From the NCBI RefSeq assembly GCF_027474845.2, contig NZ_CP107031.2:124001-188000 (forward strand): DNA of 64,000 bases. Reading direction: 5' to 3'. This document shows, in pieces, positions 28,645 to 37,286 of this stretch. Numbering within the stretch: the stretch's first letter is position 1; each line of letters opens with the position of its first letter. The translations under genes and the position numbers were made by a program. Below the pieces are notes generated by a model. The model did no database searches and was not told where the DNA came from. It saw nothing but the letters and a program-made list of their open reading frames with translations. The DNA is from Maribacter aestuarii. Its GTDB lineage: Bacteria; Bacteroidota; Bacteroidia; Flavobacteriales; Flavobacteriaceae.

Positions 28645-29336
28645 TAGGAAACACGAAGTAGTCTATCGTGTAAATATTTTAATTTTTTACCAGGATATCC
28701 CAACTTAAACAAGGTAACCAGCAATAAATTGGACAGGTTGACCCTCACATAAGAATTGTTTTCATATTTGCGGGCAGATACAATAAGGTCGTTCTGAACT
28801 ATGTTGTAGGGCACTTTATTCTTCTTCATGCGTTTAAAAAATTCAAAATCCTCCATCAACACTTGTTCTTCACTAAACCTTCCTAAATTTTCAAAAACTT
28901 CCTTTCGTATGAACAAACATTGGTCCCCCCCACCTGTAAAAATGCTGTCTTTGCCTGTAAATGAGGCATTTATCTTCAAAAAGAAATTTTCCTTATCAAA
29001 CTTATACGAAAAAAAACCTGCGTCATAACCATCCTTTATCGTCCTTTGGATATCGTGTAGGAAGGATTTTGGGGGTTTTACATCGGCATGTAAGAAAACC
29101 AAAATATCACCTTTAGCTATTCGAGACGCTTCATTCATTTGAGTAGCCCTTCCTTTCTTTGTACACTTCAAAAATCGTAGTCCCTTTTTGCTCTCAGCGT
29201 TAGGATCGTAGTTACTTTCTGGAGACAGGGCGACGATTATTTCGGAAGTTTCGATATTTTTTAAGCCGGAAAGCTCGCTTATCAAGCTTCTTAAGTTATC
29301 TTTCTCCTTATGCGCAGGAATGATTATACTCGTCAT
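28644..29336 (-). CDS. Family 2 glycosyltransferase, TIGR04283-like
   Basis: 230 residues from the ATG at 29336; a TTG at 29372 would add twelve residues without improving the fit. The GT-A fold shows TSIIIPAHKE at the start, the nucleotide-binding stretch GRATQMNEA, and the DxD-like LHADV (residues about 84-88). GGGDQCLFIR and a late MEDFEF acidic motif complete the active site. TIGR04283 enzymes are named for arsenosugar biosynthesis by genome association; no other gene of such a pathway is visible, so I keep only the family label. It is coupled to the VOC gene by a TAATG overlap. Confidence 0.83.
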   Translation of the reverse strand: MTSIIIPAHKEKDNLRSLISELSGLKNIETSEIIVALSPESNYDPNAESKKGLRFLKCTKKGRATQMNEASRIAKGDILVFLHADVKPPKSFLHDIQRTIKDGYDAGFFSYKFDKENFFLKINASFTGKDSIFTGGGDQCLFIRKEVFENLGRFSEEQVLMEDFEFFKRMKKNKVPYNIVQNDLIVSARKYENNSYVRVNLSNLLLVTLFKLGYPGKKLKYLHDRLLRVS

Positions 29337-29577
29337 ATTTGAATTCTTGGGGGCGTCTTCCTCTTGGATCAATATCTTGAAATTAATGTCATGCTTAATC
29401 TGCGGTTAAATCTACGTAATAAGTATCAAAAGGGTTTCATAATAGTAAATTAAGGATCATATTATGTAAAATGATTCTTACAAATACTATGAAAGCTTCA
29501 TTATTTTTTTCGACTTACTTTCCAAACCTTAATGGTTTTCTTTACGTAAGTTTAACCGAACTAACACAAATGTTACT

Positions 29578-30363
29578 ATGAAAAAAATTTCTTTCCTTTC
29601 TTTACTATTACTAGTTTTTCTGACCTGTGAAAATTGTGTCTATGGCCAAACCAAAAACACTTCAAATATTGATTTTAATGAGCTTTCAGAAGATTTTCTT
29701 AAACGGATTAAAATGGATAAGGACACTAAGGAAATTCAAGAAACATTGGCCAATACGACTATTGAAGAATTGGAGAATAAACTGGATACCGATGCCAAGA
29801 AACTGGCTTTCTGGGTAAACATTTACAACGGATTTATTCAAGTTATTCTTAAGGATAATCCAGAATTATACAATGATAGGGGAAGTTTCTTTAAAAAAGA
29901 GCAGATAGAAATTGCAGGCGAGATGGTTTCCTTCGCAAAAATTGAACATGGAATAATAAGAAAGTCGCAATGGGAATATGGCTTAGGAATGATTAGAAAA
30001 TGGTTTCCGAACAAGTTTGAACGAAAACTCCGTGTGAAAGAAAGGGATTATCGCATTCATTTCGCCTTAAACTGCGGTGCAAAGGATTGTCCTCCCGTAG
30101 CCATATATGAATGGGAACGTTTGGATGAGCAGTTTGATAAGGGAACCGAGAGGTATTTGGAAAGCACAACGGATTACAATAGTGAGAAAAAAGAAGTTGC
30201 CGTCACTTCCCTATTCAATTGGTTTCGTGGAGATTTTGGGTGTAAAAGTGGTGTAAAGGATATATTGAAGAAATACGAATTAATTCCCACAACCAAAGGA
30301 ATAGACCTAATCTATAAAAATTATGATTGGACCTTAGACTTGGATAATTTTATTGAACTCTAA
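29578..30363 (+). CDS. DUF547 exported protein
   Basis: 261 residues with a signal peptide ending about residue 23. DUF547 hallmarks are present: KLAFWVNIYNGFIQVIL, the motif HFALNCGAKDCPPVAIY with two conserved cysteines, and a late FNWFRGDFG. The family adopts a papain-like or related fold in some predictions, and its biological role is unknown. It is convergent with the Omp85-type barrel gene (2 bases between stops) and has a long (about 240 bases) leader region shared with the divergent glycosyltransferase gene. Confidence 0.85.
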   Translation: MKKISFLSLLLLVFLTCENCVYGQTKNTSNIDFNELSEDFLKRIKMDKDTKEIQETLANTTIEELENKLDTDAKKLAFWVNIYNGFIQVILKDNPELYNDRGSFFKKEQIEIAGEMVSFAKIEHGIIRKSQWEYGLGMIRKWFPNKFERKLRVKERDYRIHFALNCGAKDCPPVAIYEWERLDEQFDKGTERYLESTTDYNSEKKEVAVTSLFNWFRGDFGCKSGVKDILKKYELIPTTKGIDLIYKNYDWTLDLDNFIEL

Positions 30364-30365
30364 AT

Positions 30366-31460
30366 TTAAAATGCCTCGTTTATGGTGAAATAAAATTGAC
30401 CTCCCTGACCGGAGTGGCCATAGTCCACTCTAAGCCGTGTTCCTTCTTCCTTATTGATTACATACCGCAGACCACCGCCTACGGCGCCCCTATATGTGGT
30501 ACTAAATACATCACCAATGGATGGGCTTACGGTGCTAGCAGAACCAAAAAATGCTCCATTGAACCTTTTCCAAATTGGAAAACGGTATTCCGTAGTTAAA
30601 CTAAGTTCCGTATTATCCAGAAAACGCCTATTGTCAAAACCACGGGTTCTTTTCGTACCAAGGTAATTTAAATCCTGGAACGGAGTATTATTACTACGCG
30701 TTCCAAAAAATAAATTGGCGGCCAGCACTTGCTTTTCCTTTATTTTTTTGAAATAGCGCGCGTCAAATTCAAACTTCGTATAGCCAAAATCCGCACCTAA
30801 CCAAGTAGCTCCCTTGTAGAAAGAGCCCTCTAAATACCAACCCTTTGTCGGGAAAAAAATATTGTCGCGAGTATCATAAAGTGCTAAGAGTCCGATATTC
30901 GATATGGTTCCGCCCTCCTTCCCAATTTCGTTAGAATTGTCCAAGAGTCCACCGGGTTCCGGTTCCAGCACGTGGTAACCATCAAACTCATAGCCCAAAC
31001 CGATAGAAAACCGTGGTAGGATTTCTCGATAAGCCGCTAAACGGAACCTTGGAAAATCCGCCGTATAGGTTTCTTCATTTTCTGCATCAGAATTTATACC
31101 TCTTCCAAAATAATTATAGAAATATTTATAATATCCCAATTCCCCTCTTAGTCGCCATTTTTCTTCATCAAAGTACAGCTCATAGGGCACGAACAGTAAG
31201 AACTGTTTCTTAGTAGTAAACGTTAATCCTAGTTGAACCGAAGATGGTCTGGTGGTTACCTCCTCCCCAGGCATCCTAAAGGTAGAAAGTCCCAATACAC
31301 CGTATCCTAGGCCAGTTTCAGGTAAATAGAAAACTACCGGAAGGACATTTACTTTGAGATTTTTTATGGTATCATTTTGCGGTTGTGGGGATTGGGCCTT
31401 GAGGACCATGTTTCCGATTAGAAAGAACAGGAAACAAAAACAAATATATTCTTTAATCAT
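30366..31460 (-). CDS. BamA/TamA (Omp85) family outer-membrane barrel protein
   Basis: 364 residues from the ATG at 31460; a GTG at 31487 would add nine residues ahead of the signal peptide. The signal peptide ends LKAQS. The remainder is a beta-barrel with the C-terminal surface-antigen pattern (GAVGGGLRYVINKEEGTRLRVDYG) ending in Phe, as required for insertion by the Bam complex. No POTRA domain is visible; at this length the protein is a barrel-only Omp85 type. It may export or assemble something in the outer membrane, but the partner is unknown. It is divergent from the MMPL exporter. Confidence 0.83.
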   Translation of the reverse strand: MIKEYICFCFLFFLIGNMVLKAQSPQPQNDTIKNLKVNVLPVVFYLPETGLGYGVLGLSTFRMPGEEVTTRPSSVQLGLTFTTKKQFLLFVPYELYFDEEKWRLRGELGYYKYFYNYFGRGINSDAENEETYTADFPRFRLAAYREILPRFSIGLGYEFDGYHVLEPEPGGLLDNSNEIGKEGGTISNIGLLALYDTRDNIFFPTKGWYLEGSFYKGATWLGADFGYTKFEFDARYFKKIKEKQVLAANLFFGTRSNNTPFQDLNYLGTKRTRGFDNRRFLDNTELSLTTEYRFPIWKRFNGAFFGSASTVSPSIGDVFSTTYRGAVGGGLRYVINKEEGTRLRVDYGHSGQGGQFYFTINEAF

Positions 31461-31500
31461 GCTTCCAAAGTAATAACTTCCATTCACTATTAGCTGTTTT

Positions 31501-31534
31501 TTTGCAGTAAATACTAACCAGAATGGTAAATTTG
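31501..31534 (+). promoter_or_regulatory. Candidate promoter of the MMPL exporter
   Basis: TTTG (31501-31504) and TAAATTTG (31527-31534) are separated by 22 bases and end 36 bases before the ATG at 31571. It is one of the best TTTG/TAnnTTTG matches in the window, though the spacing is slightly long. Confidence 0.5.
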
Positions 31535-31570
31535 CATCGGAAATAAAAATAAGTTCCCTTTGGTTGTGCC

Positions 31571-33814
31571 ATGACCAGCTTCCGCTATCTAAAAATATTG
31601 TTCATTGCCCTTTTCATTGTCCTTGGCACGCTCTCGGTGCCCGTATTGGACAATTTGAAATTTTCTTTCGATTTTAGTCAGTTTTTTCCAGAGGAAGACC
31701 CGGATCTTACTTTTTATAACAATTTCGTGGAGGAGTTTGGGACGGATGATAATTTCTTGCTTATTGCCATAGCCAATGATACTACCGTTTTTGAACAAGA
31801 GTTTTTAAACCGGTTTCACGAATTTGCCACCGAAAGCCAGAGTTTTGATTACGTAACCGAAAGTTCTTCTTTGACCACGTTATCGTATCCCCTAAAGACC
31901 TCTTTTGGCTATACGGCACTACCCATCATCCATAGGGACAAACCCTCTCAGTACGCCAAAGATTGGCAGAAACTACAAGAAGATTCCCTTTTCGTCAACG
32001 TGCTAATTGACGAAAAATCGACGTCCCTCGTAGTTGCCCTGCAAACCGAGGATAATTTGGATTATAAGGAATCCGAGGTACTTCTTGGTCAGATTCGAAG
32101 TTCGTTAGGCAACCATCAGCTGACGGATTACCATATTTTAGGTAGGGCCTTTTTTTACGAAGCCATTGTAGAGATGCAAAAGAGTGAAGTTTTAAAGACC
32201 ACCTTAGTAGCTTCCATTTTAGTATTCCTAATCCTATTATTGGTTTACCGCAGTATTCCCGTCGTCTTAATTTCGGTTTTTTCCATAAGCATGTCATTAT
32301 TACTTTTTTTAGGGCTGCTTTCTGTCCTTGGAAAAGAACTTAATGCCATGGCGGCCTTCTATCCTGTTCTCATGCTTATAGTGGGCACCTCAGATGTAAT
32401 ACACGTAACGGACAGTTTTATTCGCAAGATTCAAAGTGGTACGGACAGGTATGTGGCCATTCTGGCTTCGTTGAAAGAGGTAGGTATGACTACACTACTC
32501 ACCTCGGTCACTACCGCGATCGGGTTTATAACCCTTCTATCCTCTAGGCTGGTCAGTATCCAAGATTTTGGAATCAATGCGGCTCTTGGAGTAATTGTGG
32601 CATACATAACCGTAATTCTTTTTACGGGTTCTTTATTAATTACCATATCCGAAAAAAAATTAATAGGACGTAAAAGCATCTCAAAAAAATGGAGTAACTA
32701 TTTATTGGACATCAACACGTTTACAAAAAAACACCCCAATTCCATCATCTACGGAACTGTTATGTTTACGCTTACCTGTCTACTGGGTATATACCTCATT
32801 GGTACCAATTATGAATTCAAGCAAACACTCCCGAACAATAGCAAGATAGCAGCCGATTTTGAGTTTTTTCAGAAGAATTACTCTGGGTTCCGCCCGTTGG
32901 AAATAGCGGTAACCGCCAGGAATGGTCATAAGGTGACCGACTTCATCGCTGCCAAAGAGATTGAGAAATTGAACATTTATCTAGGGGGAATTAAAAGTAT
33001 TGGCAATCTACAATCCTCCAACTTGGCCTATAAAGTAATGCACAAGGCGAATAACCTTAACCAATCCGCATTCTTTGTGCTACCCAATAACGAAAGTACT
33101 TTTGAAAACTATAAGCGGGATGCTAAAAAATTGGCGCGCAAACAAATGGATAGATTCGTGAATCCATCGGAAACTAGGGCAAGGATAAATGGGAGACTAC
33201 AGGACGTAGGCACCGATAGTTTAAAAATAATTTATACCCAAATAAGTATTTTCGCTTCGACCCGCATGGATACGACGGTCGTTACTGCCAAAGTAACTGG
33301 GAAAAGTATACTATTGGACAAAAATTCCGAATACATACGCAGCAATCTATTAGAGGGGCTTTTTTATGGTCTACTGCTTATTGGTGTTATTATGGCACTG
33401 GTATTCAGAGATTTTAAAATGTTCCTGATTTCATTAATCCCCAATGTATTACCCATTCTTTTTGCAGGTGCCATACTCGGATTTTTGGGTATTCCTTTAG
33501 AAGCCTCTTTATCAGTAGTGTTTGCCATAGTTTTTGGGATTGCCGTGGACGACACCATTCATTTTTTGGGTAAATATAAATTAGGTATTTCTCAAGGTCT
33601 TACGAAGGAAGAAGCGATTGAAAAGACCTTCTCACATACAGGAAGGGCACTGGTAATAACGACAATAATTCTATTTTTCGGCTTTATGGTGCTGCTATTT
33701 TCCATCCACCAGCCAAGTATTACCATTGGTTTGATAATTAGCGTAACGCTAGTAACCGCGTTAATTCTGGACCTTTTATTATTGCCGGTCCTTTTAAGAA
33801 AATTTATTAAGTAA
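31571..33814 (+). CDS. MMPL/RND-family exporter
   Basis: 747 residues with the duplicated layout of the RND superfamily: a TM helix at about 9-26, a large periplasmic loop, five clustered helices (about 212-365), a second loop (about 415-590) and five further helices to the C-terminus. The family signatures are VGTSDVIHVTDSF in the first half and FGIAVDDTIHFLGKY in the second; these carry acidic residues used in proton coupling. Members export lipids or hydrophobic compounds, or act as sterol/hopanoid carriers. The substrate is unknown. A periplasmic or outer-membrane partner could be the divergent Omp85-type barrel (inference). Confidence 0.88.
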   Translation: MTSFRYLKILFIALFIVLGTLSVPVLDNLKFSFDFSQFFPEEDPDLTFYNNFVEEFGTDDNFLLIAIANDTTVFEQEFLNRFHEFATESQSFDYVTESSSLTTLSYPLKTSFGYTALPIIHRDKPSQYAKDWQKLQEDSLFVNVLIDEKSTSLVVALQTEDNLDYKESEVLLGQIRSSLGNHQLTDYHILGRAFFYEAIVEMQKSEVLKTTLVASILVFLILLLVYRSIPVVLISVFSISMSLLLFLGLLSVLGKELNAMAAFYPVLMLIVGTSDVIHVTDSFIRKIQSGTDRYVAILASLKEVGMTTLLTSVTTAIGFITLLSSRLVSIQDFGINAALGVIVAYITVILFTGSLLITISEKKLIGRKSISKKWSNYLLDINTFTKKHPNSIIYGTVMFTLTCLLGIYLIGTNYEFKQTLPNNSKIAADFEFFQKNYSGFRPLEIAVTARNGHKVTDFIAAKEIEKLNIYLGGIKSIGNLQSSNLAYKVMHKANNLNQSAFFVLPNNESTFENYKRDAKKLARKQMDRFVNPSETRARINGRLQDVGTDSLKIIYTQISIFASTRMDTTVVTAKVTGKSILLDKNSEYIRSNLLEGLFYGLLLIGVIMALVFRDFKMFLISLIPNVLPILFAGAILGFLGIPLEASLSVVFAIVFGIAVDDTIHFLGKYKLGISQGLTKEEAIEKTFSHTGRALVITTIILFFGFMVLLFSIHQPSITIGLIISVTLVTALILDLLLLPVLLRKFIK

Positions 33815-33817
33815 AGT

Positions 33818-33934
33818 TTAAATTATACTTTTTTCGCGATTAAGCATTTTCTTAAGGGAGCGGTGGGCTACAATACTTTTACCGACCATAAAAACCATTG
33901 CTGTAATCCATAAAAAGAAGAGAAGGTATTCCAT
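33818..33934 (-). CDS. 38-residue single-helix membrane peptide
   Basis: A short open frame from ATG 33934 to TAA at 33818. It encodes a hydrophobic helix (residues 3-22) followed by a strongly basic tail with Lys/Arg/His, an orderly positive-inside pattern that argues for a real small membrane protein. It sits 3 bases from the stop of the MMPL exporter on the opposite strand. I recognise no family. Its small size limits confidence. Confidence 0.45.
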   Translation of the reverse strand: MEYLLFFLWITAMVFMVGKSIVAHRSLKKMLNREKSII

Positions 33935-34097
33935 AACTTTAAAAATTAAAGTGGTCTATAATTGGTTAAATTCAAGTCATACTTTAAACTAATTGGGGCT
34001 GCTTAAAATACGATATTATGCATTTGGTCGATAAATATATGTATTTCATCCATACAAGTCTTAATAAAAACTTAATTTTCGATGAAATGCACTATAG

Positions 34098-34125
34098 AAA
34101 ACGCCACGATTTAAAAATCGTGGCG
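34098..34125 (-). terminator. Terminator after the TPR lipoprotein
   Basis: An 11-bp perfect inverted repeat (arms 34102-34112 and 34115-34125, CGCCACGATTT) is followed on the minus strand by TTTT. It lies about 70 bases past the TPR gene stop. The rest of 33935-34193 shows no gene. Confidence 0.8.
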
Positions 34126-34193
34126 CATCCTAAAAAACAATCCAACCTAAAAACGATCCAGGATACAACCCAAAATATGGGGAGGACAGTTAA

Positions 34194-35471
34194 TTATAAA
34201 TCCTGGATTTGTTTTTTCATATTGGGCCCTAGTTCATATATGGCTCCAATTAATTCTCCCTTAAGCGCTGCCACCTTTTCTGAATTTCCATTTGCCTTAT
34301 AGACTTCGGCGGCATGGAATAAAAGTGCTGGTTCAAAGGTTTTACCATCTACGTGGTCCTTAACAATCTCTTGCGCCTTTTGCTTGTTACCCATTTTAAG
34401 GTGGCTGTAGGCCAACCAGCTATAAGATTCCGCAGTAGGTCTATTTTCTACCTCTTTTTCGGCTAATTGCAACGCTTTATCAAATTGTTTGGTTTCCTCG
34501 AGGTACAAGCCGACGTTGTAAGCATTATACATATCCCCATAATCAGGATTTTCGATAGCCAAAAAATATCTATCCAAATTTTCAGACCTCTTGTAATCAT
34601 CATTTAGGTAATCCGCAATTTCTGCTTTCAACAAATAATAATCAGGGGCATTGTACTGTTTCGTAACCGAATCCAGTATGCGCATAGCTTCTTCTGGATT
34701 ATCATCATTGGAAAACGCTATCCACGCAATACCTTTTTTTGCATAGGCATTTTTTGGGTCCAACTCCAAAGCCCTTAGATAATGGTTATAGGAATCAGTT
34801 ATTCTTCCTGCATGTCCATAATAATCGGCTAAATTGGTAAAGCTCCAAACCATCAACGCTTTGTTTTTGGAAGATTCCGCTTTCTCTTTTGCCTTTTCCA
34901 TGAATTTTATGGTGGTATCCAGGTCACCTTTGTAATCGTTCCATTTGGAAAGACGTATCAAGTAACCAAAATTTGACATGTTCTTTATACTATCTAAATA
35001 TTGCTCTGCCACATTGTAATTACCGAGTTCCATATGCACATCGAACAATAGACTGTGGGAATCCATTGATCCGCCACCAAGTTCACTCGCCTCTTCGGCT
35101 AGCACCAGAGCTTCCCTAAAGCGATGCTGGGAAATATAATTTCTGGCCAAAGCCCTTCTATAACCTTCTTTGCCAATATTTGCAATGGCCACTGCTTTGG
35201 TAAGCGCTTGTTCTGCTTTTTTTAAATAATGTATGTCTCCTGTATTTTTAAAGAACCGTGTATACTCACCTGCCACGTTTCCAAAGCTTAATAATTGTAT
35301 ACTGTCAGGTTTAATTTTTGAATTCCATAACTCAAAATACTTAGAAGTTGTTTCACTATCGGTACTGGCCAAGTACTTATCGTAATCCTCCTTTTTAGCA
35401 ATGTTGTTCTCATCTTTGGTACTGCAGGAGAACAGTAGTAGAATGGAAAATATATAAATTATAGGTTTCAT
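34194..35471 (-). CDS. TPR-repeat lipoprotein
   Basis: 425 residues with the lipobox LFSC (Cys16). From about residue 80 to the end there are some eight helical-hairpin repeats of tetratricopeptide type (for example YLRALELDPKNAYAKKGIAW). Such proteins serve as envelope scaffolds. It follows the two DUF4331 genes in the same direction, but a strong terminator separates them, so a shared role is only suggested by order. Confidence 0.8.
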   Translation of the reverse strand: MKPIIYIFSILLLFSCSTKDENNIAKKEDYDKYLASTDSETTSKYFELWNSKIKPDSIQLLSFGNVAGEYTRFFKNTGDIHYLKKAEQALTKAVAIANIGKEGYRRALARNYISQHRFREALVLAEEASELGGGSMDSHSLLFDVHMELGNYNVAEQYLDSIKNMSNFGYLIRLSKWNDYKGDLDTTIKFMEKAKEKAESSKNKALMVWSFTNLADYYGHAGRITDSYNHYLRALELDPKNAYAKKGIAWIAFSNDDNPEEAMRILDSVTKQYNAPDYYLLKAEIADYLNDDYKRSENLDRYFLAIENPDYGDMYNAYNVGLYLEETKQFDKALQLAEKEVENRPTAESYSWLAYSHLKMGNKQKAQEIVKDHVDGKTFEPALLFHAAEVYKANGNSEKVAALKGELIGAIYELGPNMKKQIQDL

Positions 35472-35503
35472 CAGTTTGTTTTTTTTTGATAATCAATTTA
35501 AAT

Positions 35504-35533
35504 AAAAAAGGGAGAGCGTTAAACCCTCCCTTT
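35504..35533 (-). terminator. Terminator after the DUF4331 pair
   Basis: The arms AAAGGGAG (35507-35514) and CTCCCTTT (35526-35533) form a stem, with an A-rich plus-strand run giving T6 on the minus strand. It lies about 65 bases past the stop at 35598. Confidence 0.75.
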
Positions 35534-35597
35534 AACTCCTTTTTCATCTGCAATTTCTATTGTTACCGGTTGTTGAATCCGGTCTCTTTTTCAAAGA

Positions 35598-36374
35598 CTA
35601 TTCAGGAGCCCCGATATACGGGAAAGTTGTTGTAATATTATCAGCTGTTAGACCTACTCCGTCCGTTACCAACTGTGGTAGACCCCCTTCGCCATTAAAA
35701 CGTGCTCCGTCACCACCTCCGAATAAAAGGATTAGGGAAACATCAATTACGTCATCTTGCAAAGTTCTACCAGTAAGACCAATAGCACCTTCATAATTTG
35801 GTCCACCGGAACCAGGGTTAAAATATGTTGTAGGTGCGTTTGGCGCTACTTCTAGAACATCCGTCGCCAAAACCGTAGTCAAAACTTCGGCGGTTACAGG
35901 GTTATTGGTAAAACCATCATCCTCAGGTCCGTTTAATATATCACCTAAAATATTTGGTTCATAGTTTATATCTGCAGGGTCTGCTCCCAACGCAACAGCA
36001 TAAGCATCATGTAGAGCCTCTAGCCTTGCCTCGTAGCCCGCTTGAAAGGAAGCCCCCTGTTCAGAAGGAATAGATACGTTATGTGCGTTTTTAGTCTCAT
36101 CATTACCGCCAAATACGGTATTGATTCCAGGTCTTCCCATAAAATCTTCTTGAGCAAAAGTTCCTGTGAAATCTGGCTCCATCATGGCTACCTCACATGG
36201 TTCACAAGTAGTTCCACCACAGTCTACCCCACTTTCATCACCGTTCATTATGCCATCATCGCAAGTGGCCATTGGCACTGGAGGTTCGGTAAAATCATCA
36301 TCGTTGTTACAAGATGATAATAAGGCTACGGCAAGAAGCGGTAGGTACAAATATTTTATATTGTTAAGTTTCAT
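35598..36374 (-). CDS. DUF4331 C-terminal-half lipoprotein
   Basis: 258 residues with the lipobox LSSC (Cys22). A Cys-rich linker (CDDGIMNGDESGVDCGG, about residues 38-54) precedes a region matching the latter part of DUF4331: FMGRPGINTVF near residue 98 and GRTLQDDVIDVSLILL near 205, ending FPYIGAPE. The first half of that family is missing here but is found in the gene 25 bases upstream. I infer that the family is split over two proteins that may associate. The role of DUF4331 is unknown. Confidence 0.7.
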   Translation of the reverse strand: MKLNNIKYLYLPLLAVALLSSCNNDDDFTEPPVPMATCDDGIMNGDESGVDCGGTTCEPCEVAMMEPDFTGTFAQEDFMGRPGINTVFGGNDETKNAHNVSIPSEQGASFQAGYEARLEALHDAYAVALGADPADINYEPNILGDILNGPEDDGFTNNPVTAEVLTTVLATDVLEVAPNAPTTYFNPGSGGPNYEGAIGLTGRTLQDDVIDVSLILLFGGGDGARFNGEGGLPQLVTDGVGLTADNITTTFPYIGAPE

Positions 36375-36399
36375 ATTTTCTATATTTTAATATTCTTAA

Positions 36400-37080
36400 T
36401 TACTGCTTTCTGTTTGTAGTTACCCATGTTTTGTAAACCGGCACTCCAATTACGTTCGTTCCCGTGGTCTCTCCTAACATACTGTTTGGAATCTCTACTA
36501 CGATAGACATGGTGTTAGCCCCGTCAAAAGTATCCTCCCCCGGTACATTAAAACCGGAATTGTCTTCCATAGAGGGAGCCAATACTTGGTTGAAACGAAA
36601 AAAGTCGAAGAAAAAAGCATCCTGTCTTGGACCGGCAAACAATGAAACACCGTCTGCTGTAGTTTCAACTATTGCAGTATCCGATGATATATCTACGGAA
36701 CCCAAGGGAGAACCTGCCAATACCGTACCGCTCAATCCTGTTGCGCTTGGTGCTGCAGGACCAAAGAAATACATTTTACCATCTCTAGGAATAACTTGAA
36801 TAACCAAATCTTCTACCACATCATTATCAGTGTCGATATTAATTTCCACTAAAACATCCTCATCAAAAGTCCCGTATGGTAGACCTTCTACTACATTCGT
36901 CTGTAGGTCCACTATAAAAACTGTGTTGTCCGAACCTTCTGTTGGTTCAAACGCGTAAAAATCGGCTATATCCGATGTAGTTCCCGTGGTGCCCGGCGCA
37001 TCAATGTGATCGGCCGCCACCAATAAAGCCCCTGCTATGGCTACTCCCGCAAGGCCCAAAAATAATTTTGATTTTTTCAT
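36400..37080 (-). CDS. DUF4331 N-terminal-half exported protein
   Basis: 226 residues with a signal peptide (about 1-22). Directly after it comes AADHIDAP...TSDIADFYAFEP, the start of the DUF4331 family, followed by the beta-rich part up to a C-terminus at KTWVTTNRKQ. The later family motifs (GRxLQDDVID, FPYL) are absent and appear in the next gene. The two genes are 25 bases apart and end in a common terminator. Function is unknown. Confidence 0.75.
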   Translation of the reverse strand: MKKSKLFLGLAGVAIAGALLVAADHIDAPGTTGTTSDIADFYAFEPTEGSDNTVFIVDLQTNVVEGLPYGTFDEDVLVEINIDTDNDVVEDLVIQVIPRDGKMYFFGPAAPSATGLSGTVLAGSPLGSVDISSDTAIVETTADGVSLFAGPRQDAFFFDFFRFNQVLAPSMEDNSGFNVPGEDTFDGANTMSIVVEIPNSMLGETTGTNVIGVPVYKTWVTTNRKQ

Positions 37081-37206
37081 TTTGCTTTTAATTTTTAGAT
37101 TAGAATCACCAATACTTACGGGGCAATAAATGGAGGGTTTGGTTTTAAATGTTAAAATTTTGTTAACGATATTTTACAGTGCACCGACTTTAAAGATTAG
37201 ATTAGG

Positions 37207-37255
37207 AAGGGGACAATTTCAATTTTGGTCGATTAAGGATTGACCAATCCCCTTT
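37207..37255 (+). other. Nested inverted repeat in the divergent spacer
   Basis: TTGGTC (37225-37230) pairs with GACCAA (37242-37247), and outside it AAGGGG (37207-37212) pairs with CCCCTT (37249-37254). It lies 32-80 bases before the LETM1-like gene, so it could fold in that mRNA leader or be a binding site. Confidence 0.4.
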
Positions 37256-37286
37256 ATTATATAACTTTGACGCTTTAATTCATCAC

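Noticed and set aside
29337..29372. An upstream TTG start for the glycosyltransferase.
   Set aside because: It would add a charged, poorly conserved-looking stretch before the conserved TSIIIPAHKE strand; the ATG at 29336 fits the family start.
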